Positions 6,622 to 16,380 of a stretch of DNA of 64,000 nt are shown in pieces. A program made the translations under genes and the position numbers. The stretch covers positions 1 to 64,000 of the forward strand of contig PKDC01000004.1 in the NCBI GenBank assembly GCA_002862435.1. The letters are read 5' to 3'. The notes under the pieces were generated by a model. That model was not told where the DNA came from and made no database searches. It saw nothing but the letters and a program-made list of their open reading frames with translations. Numbering within the stretch: position 1 is the stretch's first letter; each line of letters begins with the position of its first letter. The stretch is from Pseudomonadota bacterium (lineage in GTDB: Bacteria; Pseudomonadota; Gammaproteobacteria; UBA5335).

Positions 6622-6930
6622 ATGCAGGATCAGGAGGCCGAAGTGGCCGTATCGGTGGTGTATGCGCTTCCCGAACGGGTGTGGCGCGTGGCGGTCAGCC
6701 TGCCGGCCGGGTCCAGTGTGCGGGAAGCGGTGCGGGCCAGCGGGTTGGCGGACTTGCTCAATGAGCCGGGGCTTTTGTCCGCGCCGGTGGGGGTCTTTGG
6801 TGAGTTGCGGGATCCGGACAGCCCGGTGGTAATGGGTGATCGCGTGGAGATCTATCGTCCGCTGCCGGTCGATCCCAAGCAGGAACGCCGCCGACGCGCG
6901 GAGCAGGCCAGGGCGCAGGCCAAACGTTGA
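6622..6930 (+). CDS. rnfH: RnfH family ubiquitin-like protein
   Basis: A 102-residue protein of the RnfH (UPF0125) family, a beta-grasp fold of unknown exact role. Diagnostic parts are VSVVYALPERVWRVAVSLP, SSVREAVRASGL, VGVFGELRDPDSPVVMGDRVEIYRPL and the closing DPKQERRRRAEQA, which is the family signature. Divergent from smpB with 70 bases between the two starts. In many relatives ratA precedes rnfH; here rnfH stands alone. Confidence 0.85.
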   Translation: MQDQEAEVAVSVVYALPERVWRVAVSLPAGSSVREAVRASGLADLLNEPGLLSAPVGVFGELRDPDSPVVMGDRVEIYRPLPVDPKQERRRRAEQARAQAKR

Positions 6931-7011
6931 CGCCGTGGAAAAACCCTTCCCGCAGCGCCCCACGCGGCATGATTTCCTGAGCACAAGCCACGATGAAAAG
7001 CGGCGCTCACG

Positions 7012-7728
7012 TCATGGCGCGACGGGCCACGGGATCCGCGACGGCAGCGGCGCGGCGGGCAATTCCATGCGCTCCTCGGCGATCGGCGTCCTGGAAAGCC
7101 GCTCCAGCTTGACCTCTTTGCCATAGCGCAGCAGCGCCAAGCCGCCATCCCGCTCCAGCTCGGGCGGCAGATCGAGCGGCCCCATGCCTAGCATGCGACC
7201 ATAGCGCCGCAAATGCCCCACCAGCGTCCGTTGCACCCGCTGCATGTCGGGATCGGCGGCCAGGACCACGGTTTCCGCAACTTGCGTCCCGTCGGGAAGC
7301 TGGCCGGTGGCGTTGTAGACCATGCCGGCGACCCCGGCGACCTGTTCCTGCGCTCCGGTCGTTCCCGCCAGCCGGAAAGACACCGGTCCCAGCGGCCCCG
7401 CCTCGGCCAACAGCGATTGCAACAAGGGACCGAAGGGGCCTTGCTGGGCGTCCTCCAGATCAACAACCTGCCACACGCCATCCAGCCAGCGCACCCAATA
7501 GCCGCGCCCCTCGCGGAACAACAGCACCTGGCCGTTCCAGCTCAGGCGCAGGGCCTGGTCGTCGCGGGATTCCACGGTCAGCGGCTGGCCGTCTTCCAGG
7601 CGCCAAACCTGGGTCATGTCCGCCTGCGCCGCCAGGGTCCAGCCCCCCAGCAACAGGAACAGGGCCGCCAGCAGTCCGCCCGCGCGGGCTTTTCGCGCCG
7701 CCGGCGTGAATGGGTTAGTCTTCGCCAT
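7012..7728 (-). CDS. Exported protein of unknown function
   Basis: A 238-residue protein with a clear Sec signal peptide (basic start, hydrophobic LLAALFLLLGGWTLAAQA, cleavage about residue 36). The mature part is rich in aromatic and acidic residues, with segments such as MTQVWRLEDGQPLTVESRDD and YWVRWLDGVWQVVDL that suggest a beta-rich periplasmic fold, followed by a C-terminal helical region. No lipobox and no catalytic motif that I recognise. Divergent from the GT9 gene with 29 bases between starts, so the two probably share a promoter region. Function unknown. Confidence 0.6.
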   Translation of the reverse strand: MAKTNPFTPAARKARAGGLLAALFLLLGGWTLAAQADMTQVWRLEDGQPLTVESRDDQALRLSWNGQVLLFREGRGYWVRWLDGVWQVVDLEDAQQGPFGPLLQSLLAEAGPLGPVSFRLAGTTGAQEQVAGVAGMVYNATGQLPDGTQVAETVVLAADPDMQRVQRTLVGHLRRYGRMLGMGPLDLPPELERDGGLALLRYGKEVKLERLSRTPIAEERMELPAAPLPSRIPWPVAP

Positions 7729-7757
7729 TTGCTGAATTCCTTCCGTCCGTTGATCCC

Positions 7758-8816
7758 ATGACCGTACCCGAAAACCTGTGTCTGCTGCGCCTGTCCGCTT
7801 TGGGCGACGTCACCCACCTGCTGCCCATCATCCATACCCTGCGCCGCCACTGGCCGCAGACCCGGCTGACTTGGGTCATCGGCAAGCTGGAAGCCCGGCT
7901 GGTAGGGGATTTGCCGGGGGTGGAGTTCATCGTTTTCGACAAGCGGGCCGGCTGGCGCGGCTATCGCGATCTGCACCGGCAACTGACCGGGCGCCGCTTC
8001 GACCAGGCGCTCCTCATGCAGGTAGCGCTGCGGGCCAATCTCGCCAGCCTGGCGATCCGCGCCCCGCTCCGCATCGGCTTTGACCGCGCCCGCGCCAAGG
8101 ATGGGCATCGATTGTTCATCAATCGCCGCATCGCGCCCCACCCCGGTCAACATGTCGTGGACGGCTTCTTCGGCTTTCTGGAAGCGGCGGGACTCAGCGC
8201 CCGAGAATGGTGCTGGGACCTGCCCATTCCGGAGGAGGCGCGGGCATTTGCTGCCGCCCAGCTTCCCGCTGACCGGCCAGCGCTGCTGCTCAGCCCCTGT
8301 TCAAGTCATCCGCAGCGCAACTGGCGCGCCGAACACTATGCCCGGGTGGCCGACCACGCGGCACGTCAGCATGGCCTGCGGGTGGTGTTGTGCGGCGGGC
8401 CGACGGATCTAGAGCGCGGCATGGGTGACGCCATCGCCGCCGCCATGCGGAGCGAACCGCCCCTGGATCTCATCGGCAAGGACACACTAAAGCGCTTCCT
8501 CGCCCTGCTGGAACGGGCCAGCGTGCTGATCAGTCCCGATTCCGGCCCCGCTCACATGGCCACCTGCACCGGCACCCCGGTGATCGGCCTGTACGCGGCC
8601 AGCAATCCGGTCCGCAGCGGCCCCTACAACAGCCTTGACTGGTGCGTGGACCGCTACGATGCCGCCGCGCGGCAATTCCTCGGGCGGCCCGCCGCCGGGT
8701 TGCCCTGGGGGCGCAAGCTGGAATTTCCGGGGGTGATGGACCTCATCGAGCCGGAGGCGGTCATCGAACGGCTGGACGCCCTGATGGCCTGGAAAGCCGC
8801 TCAGGTCGTCCGATAG
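7758..8816 (+). CDS. Glycosyltransferase family 9 (LPS heptosyltransferase-like)
   Basis: A 352-residue GT9 enzyme. These enzymes transfer heptose or related sugars to the lipopolysaccharide core at the inner face of the cytoplasmic membrane. The N-terminus has the GT9 pattern LCLLRLSALGDVTHLLPI, the middle has SPCSSHPQRNW, and the sugar-nucleotide site appears as SPDSGPAHMATCTGTPVIGL followed by YAASNPVRSGP. Its 3' end overlaps the convergent DUF6165 gene by 16 bases. Exact sugar specificity (heptosyltransferase I-like or a paralogue) cannot be told. Confidence 0.88.
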   Translation: MTVPENLCLLRLSALGDVTHLLPIIHTLRRHWPQTRLTWVIGKLEARLVGDLPGVEFIVFDKRAGWRGYRDLHRQLTGRRFDQALLMQVALRANLASLAIRAPLRIGFDRARAKDGHRLFINRRIAPHPGQHVVDGFFGFLEAAGLSAREWCWDLPIPEEARAFAAAQLPADRPALLLSPCSSHPQRNWRAEHYARVADHAARQHGLRVVLCGGPTDLERGMGDAIAAAMRSEPPLDLIGKDTLKRFLALLERASVLISPDSGPAHMATCTGTPVIGLYAASNPVRSGPYNSLDWCVDRYDAAARQFLGRPAAGLPWGRKLEFPGVMDLIEPEAVIERLDALMAWKAAQVVR

Positions 8817-9199
8817 TCGGCGTAGGACTTCTCCTCGATCAGCGCGGAGCCCAGGCGCAGGTTGATGTCGCGCTTGAGGGCGGCACGCTGGTCGTTCTGG
8901 TGGTAAACCGCCCGGGCCAGGGCGATGAACCCGGCGTCGAAGGACTGGGCGCGTTCCTTGTCGCGGATCGCGTCCTCGATCTCCCACAGCGCCTCATTCA
9001 CCGCCTTGAGCGCCTCGCGCACATCCGCGATGGATTGCGCGGCCGCACCCGACGACAACCAGGCGGCCTGCAGCAAGGCCAGTTCACGGGCCACGTTGGC
9101 CTGCTTGGCCGGATCGCTGATGCGTGCCTGCTTGATCTCCAGGATGGTGATCTTGTCGATCAGCTCGCCGTAGGAAACGGGGATGTGAATTTCGCTCAT
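8801..9199 (-). CDS. DUF6165 family protein
   Basis: A 132-residue cytoplasmic protein that matches the small family annotated DUF6165, recognised by IHIPVSYGELIDKITILEIK at the N-terminus, a central VNEALWEIEDAIRDKER and AVYHQNDQRAALKRDINLRL near the C-terminus, ending KSYADYR. It is largely helical. In several genomes it is found with glycosyltransferase genes, and here it is convergent with and overlaps a GT9 gene, so a surface-polysaccharide link is plausible but unproven. The ATG at 9199 is chosen because the conserved sequence begins there. Confidence 0.8.
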   Translation of the reverse strand: MSEIHIPVSYGELIDKITILEIKQARISDPAKQANVARELALLQAAWLSSGAAAQSIADVREALKAVNEALWEIEDAIRDKERAQSFDAGFIALARAVYHQNDQRAALKRDINLRLGSALIEEKSYADYRTT

Positions 9200-9442
9200 G
9201 CGGGCTTCCTGTGACCAATCATTGACGGGGTGCGAGTCTAGCGGCGCCGCCGGCCGGGGTAAATCCACGCCGTCATGGCCGATACACGCCGGCGCCGACT
9301 GCCGCATACCTCGCCCCCTGCCGCGCGGTTCGGAAGATGCCGAACAATCTGGTTGCGTTCAGGGTCCGACAGGCTCACCACCAACGGAACCGGTGGATTC
9401 CCGTGCGTCCCGGGCCAGTCGAAGGCCGGGTTCAGACCATTC

Positions 9443-10645
9443 TTAGCGCGTGGCTTCCCTGGCCGCTTGCGGGGCGCCGCCGATCACCAGCCGCACCGCC
9501 TCGCCCTGTCCCCAGTGCGCGGACACCGCCGACGCGCGCGGCTCATCCGGACTGCTGTCGGCGCTGCCACTGCGCGAGATGCGGGCACTGACCCACAGGG
9601 TGTCGAGCGCAGAGAGTGGGCGCTGGGGCATCAGGCTCATGTCGTCGCTCAAGACCATCGACAACGGCAGATCGGCGACGCGCCGGCGCAACGCGGCCAC
9701 AGGCATGCCGCCCTCCGGCGTGCCGCGCACCACCACGAAAACCGTCATATCCGGCTTGAGTGTCGCGGCCAGCTCGGGGGACAGGCTGATCTCGACCGTG
9801 GGCCCCGGTGTTGCAGGCGAGGCCGTGTTATCAGCGGGCGCCTGGCCGATTTGCGTCAGCGCCTCGCGCAGCGATGCCGCGGCCGGTTCATTGGGAGGAA
9901 CCTGGGTCAGCAGCTGTCGCCAATAGGCCCCCGCCTGCGCCGCATCACCCGCCGCTAGGGCCGCCACGCCCGCCAGCCACTGGCTCTGGGGATGATTCGC
10001 ATCGAGCGCCAAGGCGCGTTGCAGAAGCCGTGTCGGCTCGCCCTCCCAGCGCGGCGGATCCGATTGCAGCGCCAGGGCCTGGGCGCGATCCGCCAGTAAT
10101 TCCGGCACTTCACCCAGACGCTCGATGGCCGTTGCAAATGCCTGCGCCGCCTCGGCCTGCCGTCCCAAGGCGGCATAGGACCGGCCAAGCAGCACCCAGC
10201 CCTCGCCCTCTTCCGGGTGGCTGGCCAGCCGCTGGGCCAGGGTATCCGCCAGCGCGGCTGGGTTTTCCGTTGCTGCGCTGGGTGCAGCGGCAGGCCAGGT
10301 GCCGATCTGGTTATAAACCGCAAAGGCCAGCAGCGGCGCGGCCAGCACGACTGCCAACGCGGCCCAGCGGCTCGATTGGACGGCATCGGTCGTGTCTTGC
10401 GGCTGATCGGACCAGTCGGCCAGCAGCGCTGCCTCCAGCTCCGCCCGCCGGGCGTTGGCCTGGTCGGCATCGATCACGCCCGCTGCCAGCTCGGCCGTCA
10501 GCTCGGCGTCCTTGCGCCGATGGATGGCCAGCAGCGTCTCCGCCTCCCGTCGCATGGGCGCCGCGCCGCGCCACAGGGGCAGCGCCACGAGCGCCACGGC
10601 CAGCAGCGTGGCGAGCATGCAGAGCGCAATGAATCCCGCAGTCAT
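9443..10645 (-). CDS. ccmI: Cytochrome c biogenesis protein CcmI
   Basis: A 400-residue CcmI, last gene of the ccm operon. It presents apocytochrome c to the CcmFH heme ligase. Two transmembrane helices bracket a coiled cytoplasmic loop (residues about 5-25 and about 98-115), with the family's KDAELTAELAAGVIDADQ between them; TPR repeats follow (EEGEGWVLLGRSYAALGRQAEA and later), and the C-terminal third carries the periplasmic beta domain with ISLSPELAATLKPDMTVFV. The ATG at 10645 overlaps the ccmH stop as ATGA. Confidence 0.9.
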   Translation of the reverse strand: MTAGFIALCMLATLLAVALVALPLWRGAAPMRREAETLLAIHRRKDAELTAELAAGVIDADQANARRAELEAALLADWSDQPQDTTDAVQSSRWAALAVVLAAPLLAFAVYNQIGTWPAAAPSAATENPAALADTLAQRLASHPEEGEGWVLLGRSYAALGRQAEAAQAFATAIERLGEVPELLADRAQALALQSDPPRWEGEPTRLLQRALALDANHPQSQWLAGVAALAAGDAAQAGAYWRQLLTQVPPNEPAAASLREALTQIGQAPADNTASPATPGPTVEISLSPELAATLKPDMTVFVVVRGTPEGGMPVAALRRRVADLPLSMVLSDDMSLMPQRPLSALDTLWVSARISRSGSADSSPDEPRASAVSAHWGQGEAVRLVIGGAPQAAREATR

Positions 10646-11124
10646 GGCGCGTTCGGCCCCCGCTCCCCATCCAGCAGGGCGCGGGCACGCTGGTGTTCGG
10701 CCTCGCTCAAGCGCGGCGATCCAAGCCCGGCACGTCGATTGCGACGGGTCAGCGCCAACCAAATCCCTGAACCCAGCAACAGCAGCGCGAAGGGGCCAAA
10801 CCACAGTACATAGGTGAGCGGCTTCACGATGGGCCGATAGAGCACGAAATCACCATAACGGGCCACCAGAAAATCCTTGATATCCGCGCTGCCGTGGCCC
10901 GCGCGGACCATTTCCGCCACCTCGCGGCGCAGATCCTCCGCCAGAGGCGCCTCGGAGTCTGCCAGGGTTTCGTTCTGGCACACCAGGCAGCGCAGCTCGG
11001 GGAGCAGGGCCTCGTATTGGCGCTGCTGGGCCGGGTCCTCGAAGCTGCGCGGCGCGATGGCCAATGCAGTTCCGCACAGAAGCCATGCCATCCCGGCGAT
11101 CAGGACACGCATCCAGGGCTTCAC
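10642..11124 (-). CDS. ccmH: Cytochrome c biogenesis protein CcmH
   Basis: A 160-residue CcmH. It is a periplasmic thiol oxidoreductase that reduces the CXXCH cysteines of apocytochrome c. It has a signal peptide, the LRCLVCQN active site (cysteines 46 and 49), VARYGDFVLYRP, and a C-terminal transmembrane helix (LTYVLWFGPFALLLLGSGIW). It is the short form, so the TPR function is in the separate ccmI. Overlaps both neighbours by 4 nt. Confidence 0.94.
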   Translation of the reverse strand: MKPWMRVLIAGMAWLLCGTALAIAPRSFEDPAQQRQYEALLPELRCLVCQNETLADSEAPLAEDLRREVAEMVRAGHGSADIKDFLVARYGDFVLYRPIVKPLTYVLWFGPFALLLLGSGIWLALTRRNRRAGLGSPRLSEAEHQRARALLDGERGPNAP

Positions 11125-11663
11125 GGCGCACCCCCGGCCCGCTGAAGCGCATCGATCAGGGGATCCAGTTTTTCAGCAATCACCTGGGGGGTGAGCGGAC
11201 CGATGTGCTTGTAGCGGATGATGCCGGCGCGATCGATGACGAAGGTTTCGGGCACGCCATAAACGCCCCAGTCAATGCCCACTCGCCCGTCGCGATCCAC
11301 GGCGATATCCCGGAACGGATTGCCGAAACGGGCCAGCCAGGCGCGGGCCTGTTCGGAGTCGTCCTTGTAATTGAGCCCCACCAGGGGCAGTCCACGGCGC
11401 TTCACCCAAGCGCTCAGGATGGGATGTTCCTCCACGCAAGCGGCACACCAGGAGGCCCAGACATTGAGCAGAGTCACCGGCGCGGCAGCCAGATCCCGTT
11501 CGGTGATCCGACGTTCGGGATCGGCCAGGGTCGGCAAGACAAAGGCCGGAGCCGGCCGGCCGACCAAGGGCGAGGGGACCTCGCGCGGATTGAGGCCGAG
11601 CCCGACATAGAGCAAAGCCACCAGGAGCAAAAAGGCTCCCAAGGGCAACAGGAATCGCATCAT
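11121..11663 (-). CDS. ccmG: Thiol:disulfide interchange protein CcmG/DsbE
   Basis: A 180-residue membrane-anchored thioredoxin-like protein that hands electrons to the apocytochrome/CcmH pair. It has an N-terminal transmembrane anchor (residues about 4-23), the thioredoxin motif WCAAC (72-76) in LLNVWASWCAACVEEHP, the acidic GLNYKDD stretch, and VYGVPETFVIDRAG with the cis-proline. Length is normal. Its start overlaps the ccmF stop by 4 nt. Confidence 0.94.
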   Translation of the reverse strand: MMRFLLPLGAFLLLVALLYVGLGLNPREVPSPLVGRPAPAFVLPTLADPERRITERDLAAAPVTLLNVWASWCAACVEEHPILSAWVKRRGLPLVGLNYKDDSEQARAWLARFGNPFRDIAVDRDGRVGIDWGVYGVPETFVIDRAGIIRYKHIGPLTPQVIAEKLDPLIDALQRAGGAP

Positions 11664-13636
11664 GCGCCAACCGCTCCCTGCATCGGGGTCGACCGGACAC
11701 GCGCCGTGGCCAGCCGGTAGCGCCGATCCGTGATGGCCAATATGCCCCCTAGCGCCATCAGGGCGGTGCCCATCCAGATCCAGCGCACCATGGGCTTGTA
11801 GTGCACCCGCACCGACCAGGCGCCACCGGGTAATGGATCGCCGAGGGCGGCAAACAGATCACGGGTCATGCCGGCATCGAAGGCAGTCTGGGTCATGGCC
11901 TGTCGCCGCACGGTATAGAGGCGCTTCTGGGGGGTCAGCCGGGCCACTTCCCGTCCGGCGCGCGAGACGACGATCAAGGCTTCCTCAGCCGTGTAGTTGG
12001 GACCGGTGACCGAATACACCGATTCCAGCCGGAAGGCGTATCCAGCAAGCTCGGTGGATTCACCCGGCGCCAAGCGCACCACCCGCTCCGCCTCCAGGGC
12101 GCTCACCACACCGGCACCGATCATGAACAGCGCGATCCCGGCATGGGCCAGATGCATGCCGTAGAACCCACGGGGCAGTTGCGCCCACGCCCGGGGCGAA
12201 AAACCGCGCCGTCCCAGCCGCTGGCCGATGCCATACAGTGAAAAGCCCAGGGTCCAGAACGCAAGCCACAAACTCACCGCCAGCAGATAGCGCCGCCAGC
12301 CCAAACCAAAGACCACCAGACACAGCAGCGCCAGCCCCAGAGCGGGCAGGCCGATCCGGAGCGCCACACGGGCCAGCTCGCCGCCGCGCCCCTGCCGCCA
12401 GGCAACCAGCGGACCCAGGCCCATCAGGACGATCAGAGGCAGCATCAGAGGGACGAAAACGGTGTTGAAGTAAGGCGGCCCCACCGACAACTTACCCAGC
12501 CCCAGCGCATCCACGGCCAGCGGGTACAGGGTGCCCAGCAGCACGGCCGCCGCCGCCACCACCAGCAAGACGTTGTTGGCCAGCAGCAGGCTTTCCCGCG
12601 ACAGCGGAGCGAAGGTGATCAGCGAGCGCACCCGCGGCGCCCGCCAGGCGTAAAGCATCAGGGACCCCCCCACCACGAGCGTGAGGTAAACCAAGATGAA
12701 GAGCCCACGCCCCGGATCGGTGGCAAAGGCATGCACCGAGGTCAGCACCCCCGAGCGCACCAGGAAGGTGCCCAGCAGGCTCAGGGAAAACGTGGTGAGC
12801 GCCAGCAGCACCGACCAGGCCTTGAAGCCATCGCGCTTTTCCGTGACCGCCAGGGAATGGATCAGCGCCGTCCCGGTGAGCCAGGGCATGAAGGAGGCAT
12901 TCTCCACCGGATCCCAGAACCACCAGCCGCCCCAACCCAGTTCGTAATAGGCCCAGTGGCTGCCCAGCGCGATGCCCACGGTCAGGAACATCCACGCCGC
13001 AGTGGTCCAGGGCCGCGACCAGCGCGCCCAGGTGGCGTCCAGCCGCCCGCCCAGCAGCGCCGCCACTGCCAGCGCGAAGGCCACCGAGAAGCCCACATAG
13101 CCCATGTAGAGCATGGGCGGGTGGATCACCATGCCGGGATCCTGCAACAGGGGGTTGAGATCCTGTCCATCGACCGGAACCGGGAACTGCCGCACGAAAG
13201 GGTTGGATGTGAACAGGATGAAGGCCAGGAAGCCCACGCTGATCGCGCCCATCACGCCGATCACCCGGGCGGCATAGGCGGTGGGCAATTGCCGCGCGCT
13301 GGCCGCGACCGCCACCGTCCAGCCGGAGAGGATCAGGACCCACAACAGAATGGAGCCCTCATGCCCGCCCCAAACCCCGGTCAGCCGATAGATCAGCGGC
13401 AGCGTGCTGTTGGAATTCTGCGCCACATACAGGACGGAAAAATCATGGCTCACAAACGCGTAGGTCAGCACGCCGTAGCTCAGCGCCAGGAACAGCAGTT
13501 GCCCCCAGGCCGCCGGCACGGCCACCGCCATCCACGCAGGGCGATTGCGAGCGGCTCCCCACAGCGGGAAAACGGTCTGGCACAGCGCGAGCAGGAAAGC
13601 CAGCACCAGGGCGAAATGGCCCCATTCGATGATCAT
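11660..13636 (-). CDS. ccmF: Heme lyase CcmF
   Basis: A 658-residue polytopic membrane protein, the heme ligase subunit of System I. The tryptophan-rich WWD domain ([19 protein letters not shown]) lies about residues 235-253, and a dozen or more hydrophobic helices are visible. Conserved histidines flank this region (for example in [12 protein letters not shown] and [13 protein letters not shown]). Length matches the family. Joined by 4-nt overlaps to ccmE before it and ccmG after it. Confidence 0.96.
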   Translation of the reverse strand: MIIEWGHFALVLAFLLALCQTVFPLWGAARNRPAWMAVAVPAAWGQLLFLALSYGVLTYAFVSHDFSVLYVAQNSNSTLPLIYRLTGVWGGHEGSILLWVLILSGWTVAVAASARQLPTAYAARVIGVMGAISVGFLAFILFTSNPFVRQFPVPVDGQDLNPLLQDPGMVIHPPMLYMGYVGFSVAFALAVAALLGGRLDATWARWSRPWTTAAWMFLTVGIALGSHWAYYELGWGGWWFWDPVENASFMPWLTGTALIHSLAVTEKRDGFKAWSVLLALTTFSLSLLGTFLVRSGVLTSVHAFATDPGRGLFILVYLTLVVGGSLMLYAWRAPRVRSLITFAPLSRESLLLANNVLLVVAAAAVLLGTLYPLAVDALGLGKLSVGPPYFNTVFVPLMLPLIVLMGLGPLVAWRQGRGGELARVALRIGLPALGLALLCLVVFGLGWRRYLLAVSLWLAFWTLGFSLYGIGQRLGRRGFSPRAWAQLPRGFYGMHLAHAGIALFMIGAGVVSALEAERVVRLAPGESTELAGYAFRLESVYSVTGPNYTAEEALIVVSRAGREVARLTPQKRLYTVRRQAMTQTAFDAGMTRDLFAALGDPLPGGAWSVRVHYKPMVRWIWMGTALMALGGILAITDRRYRLATARVRSTPMQGAVGA

Positions 13637-14097
13637 GGCTGCATTTTCCGCATCATTTCATGGTCCGGCATGGCGCCCTTCGCCTTCAGGGCGTCGGCCA
13701 CTTCGGGAGGCATGTAGTTTTCATCGTGCTTGGCCAGAACCTGGCTGGCCACGAACACCCCGGCCCCATCCAGCGTGCCGTTCGCCACGATGCCCTGGCC
13801 TTCCTTGAACAGATCCGGCAGGACCCCCTGATACTGCACCGGCACCACCGCTGCCGTGTCGGTGAGCTTGAAGCGCACCGTCACCCCATCGGGCAAACGC
13901 TCCACACTGCCGGGGATGACCAGACCGCCGACCCGGAAGGGCTGGCCGGGCCGCACATCGCCGGCCGCCACCTGGGATGGCGTAAAAAAGAAGGTGAGGT
14001 TTTCGCGAAAGGCCAGGCCCACCAGGAGGGCGGCGATGCCAACCCCCACGACCAGGGCCAGGGCCAGCAGCAGTCGATTCTTACGCGCCGTTTTCAT
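13633..14097 (-). CDS. ccmE: Heme chaperone CcmE
   Basis: A 154-residue periplasmic heme chaperone. It has one N-terminal transmembrane anchor (residues about 8-29), an OB-fold core and the heme-binding [11 protein letters not shown] with covalent histidine 124 and tyrosine 128. The start overlaps the end of ccmD by 17 bases. It accepts heme from CcmC and passes it to CcmF. Confidence 0.96.
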   Translation of the reverse strand: MKTARKNRLLLALALVVGVGIAALLVGLAFRENLTFFFTPSQVAAGDVRPGQPFRVGGLVIPGSVERLPDGVTVRFKLTDTAAVVPVQYQGVLPDLFKEGQGIVANGTLDGAGVFVASQVLAKHDENYMPPEVADALKAKGAMPDHEMMRKMQP

Positions 14098-14296
14098 TGC
14101 TGATCCGGTGGGTGGGGGCTACGGGATGACGGGATGCCGTCCGGGTCTCTGCCTGGATGGACAACCGCAGCCGGCGATGCCGCCGCACGGGGATCCAGGC
14201 GTTGTAAACGAGGACCGTCAGGGCCAGTCCGTAGGACCCCCAGACGTAGGGCGCATATCCGCCCATCGCAAAAAACTCGGCGATCCTCATGTTCAT
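14081..14296 (-). CDS. ccmD: Heme exporter protein CcmD
   Basis: A 71-residue single-pass protein that helps release holo-CcmE from CcmABC. It opens with the family's [17 protein letters not shown], runs through one membrane helix ([13 protein letters not shown]) and ends in a basic cytoplasmic tail (RRHRRLRL). The ATG at 14296 overlaps the ccmC stop as ATGA; a second ATG at 14290 is possible. It is too short for many gene finders, but its place in the operon leaves little doubt. Confidence 0.88.
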   Translation of the reverse strand: MNMRIAEFFAMGGYAPYVWGSYGLALTVLVYNAWIPVRRHRRLRLSIQAETRTASRHPVAPTHRISNENGA

Positions 14297-15024
14297 GCGG
14301 CCTCTTCGACCACCCAGCGCCGATGCCGTTCCCGCTCCAGAATCTCGCAACGGGCACGCACCAGCACAGCGGCGGCAAAATAGGCCATGAAGCCCAGTGC
14401 CATGGTCAACAGCGGCCACAGCATGTCCCAGGTCATCGACGGATTGGACAGCTTGGACACGGTCGCGCCCTGATGCAGGGTGTTCCACCACTCCACCGAG
14501 TAATGAATGATGGGGATGTTGACCACCCCGACCAGCGCCAGGACGGCTCCGGCGCGGGCTGCCCGGCGGCGGTCCTCGATGGCAGCCTGCAGGGCCATGA
14601 AGCCCAGGTAGAGAAAGAACAGCAGCAGCACCGAGGTCAGGCGCGCATCCCACACCCACCAGGTGTTCCACATGCGCGCGCCCCACAAGGAGCCCGTGGC
14701 CAGCGCCAGGCCGGTGAAGGCGGCCCCAAGCGGCGCGCTGACCCGCGCCAGGATCTCGGCCAGCTTGAGATGCCAGATGAAGCCCACCGCGCTCGCGCCG
14801 GCCATGAACATATAGACGAACATGGCCATCCAAGCGCTCGGCACATGGACGAACAGAATGCGATAGGCCTGACCCTGCTGGTAGTCGACTGGCGCCAGCA
14901 CCAGCGCACCAATCAACCCCACCCCCATCAACACGGCCGTCAGCCCCCAGAACCAGGGGAGCAGGCGCCCGGCCAAGCGGTAGAAAGTGGGCAGGGATGC
15001 CCAACGACTCAAAAAAGCGATCAC
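14293..15024 (-). CDS. ccmC: Heme transporter/transferase CcmC
   Basis: A 243-residue six-helix protein that loads heme onto CcmE. The WWD segment is clear (GSLWGARMWNTWWVWDARLT), as are the flanking conserved histidine regions (RILFVHVPSAWMAMF; PIIHYSVEWWNTLHQG). It begins one base after the ccmB stop region and overlaps ccmD by 4 nt. Confidence 0.95.
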   Translation of the reverse strand: MIAFLSRWASLPTFYRLAGRLLPWFWGLTAVLMGVGLIGALVLAPVDYQQGQAYRILFVHVPSAWMAMFVYMFMAGASAVGFIWHLKLAEILARVSAPLGAAFTGLALATGSLWGARMWNTWWVWDARLTSVLLLFFLYLGFMALQAAIEDRRRAARAGAVLALVGVVNIPIIHYSVEWWNTLHQGATVSKLSNPSMTWDMLWPLLTMALGFMAYFAAAVLVRARCEILERERHRRWVVEEAA

Positions 15025-15025
15025 G

Positions 15026-15709
15026 TCAGGATCCCAGGCTGGCGCGCAGGGCGGCGGCGGTGGCCAGCGGCACCAGGGTCACGGCCAGCACCAGTTCCGC
15101 GCCGAGCATGTAGAAATAAGGCAACACAGGCATCTCCAGCAACGCGCTGCTCACCGCGCCGGCACCAAACACCAGGACCGGCGCAAACAACGGCAACAGC
15201 AACACCGACACCAGCAGGCCGCCGCGGGGCAATCCCAGCGTCAGGGCCACCGCCACCGATCCCAGCAGGCTCAAGGTCGGCGTCCCGAGCAGCAGGCCGG
15301 CGAACAGCACCGCCTGGGCCGGGAGGGACAATTGTAGCAACACCCCCAGCAAGGGGGTGATCAGCAGCAGGGGCACGCCGGTTGTCAGCCAATGCGCCAG
15401 GACCTTGGCCGAGATCAGGGCACTGGTCGGATGCGGGCTGAGCAAGAGCTGCTCCAGGCTGCCGTCCTCGAAATCAGCGCGGAACAGACCTTCCAGGGAC
15501 AACAGCGTGGAAAGCAGCGCGGCCACCCAGACGATGCCTGGTCCCGCCTGACGCAGCAGCGCGGTGTCGGCGCCCAAGGCCAAGGGAAACAGGCTTACCA
15601 CGGCGGCGAAGAACACCACCGGATTGCCCAGTTCGCCAAGCCGCCGCGCCGACAGGGTCAAGTCGCGACGCAACAGCCCCCACCAGGCCGCCGCGAGAGG
15701 GCTGCTCAT
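15026..15709 (-). CDS. ccmB: Heme exporter membrane subunit CcmB
   Basis: A 227-residue membrane protein with six hydrophobic helices, the permease of the CcmAB ABC unit. Family blocks are visible: ELGNPVVFFAAVVSLFPLAL, LEGLFRADFEDGSLEQLLLS and HWLTTGVPLLLITPLLGVLL. Four-base overlap with ccmA. Its activity with CcmA frees holo-CcmE from CcmC. Confidence 0.94.
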   Translation of the reverse strand: MSSPLAAAWWGLLRRDLTLSARRLGELGNPVVFFAAVVSLFPLALGADTALLRQAGPGIVWVAALLSTLLSLEGLFRADFEDGSLEQLLLSPHPTSALISAKVLAHWLTTGVPLLLITPLLGVLLQLSLPAQAVLFAGLLLGTPTLSLLGSVAVALTLGLPRGGLLVSVLLLPLFAPVLVFGAGAVSSALLEMPVLPYFYMLGAELVLAVTLVPLATAAALRASLGS

Positions 15710-16359
15710 GGCGCTGCCAGACTGAGTGTCTGCTGGCGAATCTTCGCCGGCAGGGACAAGGGCTGATGCGTGCTCACCACGGCCACCCCGCCCTGTTCCA
15801 GGTGATCCGTCAACAAGTGATTGACCAGTGCACGACCGTCCCCATCCAGGGCGTTGAGCGGTTCATCCAGGATCCAGACCCGCGCCCGGCCGAGCAACAG
15901 CCGCGCCAAGGCCAACCGCCGACGCTGCCCGGAGGACAGGCGCAGAACGGGCGTTTCCATGGCATGCGCGAGACCCACGACTGCAAGGAAGGCATCCAGC
16001 CTGGGCTGCGGCAGGCTCGCGCCCTGGAGCACGGCGGCCAGACGCAGGTTCTCCCGCGCCGTGAGCGCAAGACTGTGGCCGTTGTGATGCCCCAGGTAGC
16101 GTCGATCCATCGCATATTCGGCATGGTGACGCGCGATCTCATGCCCGTTCCAGTGCACGCCGCCCTCCTCGGGCGCCGCCAACCCGGCCAGAATGCGCAG
16201 CAGGCTGGTCTTCCCCGCGCCATTGGGACCCTCGACCTTCAGCAGCCGCCCGGGAGAAAGCACAAATCCGAGCTCCTGGAACAGGAGCCGGTCATTGCGG
16301 ATGCAAGCCAAATCCACAGCGGCCAGGACGGCCCCATCGCTCACCGGCATGATGTCCAT
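15706..16359 (-). CDS. ccmA: Heme exporter ATP-binding subunit CcmA
   Basis: A 217-residue ABC ATPase and first gene of the ccm operon. Walker A is GPNGAGKTS (residues 44-52), the signature LRLSSGQRRRLALARL and Walker B RVWILDEPLNALD follow, then a conserved histidine (VVSTHQPL). The ATG at 16359 is taken; an internal start at MPVSDG is also possible. A strong inverted repeat lies just upstream, between this gene and the DUF2059-like gene. Confidence 0.95.
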   Translation of the reverse strand: MDIMPVSDGAVLAAVDLACIRNDRLLFQELGFVLSPGRLLKVEGPNGAGKTSLLRILAGLAAPEEGGVHWNGHEIARHHAEYAMDRRYLGHHNGHSLALTARENLRLAAVLQGASLPQPRLDAFLAVVGLAHAMETPVLRLSSGQRRRLALARLLLGRARVWILDEPLNALDGDGRALVNHLLTDHLEQGGVAVVSTHQPLSLPAKIRQQTLSLAAP

Positions 16360-16380
16360 CCGGAAAATACGGTCAGATGA

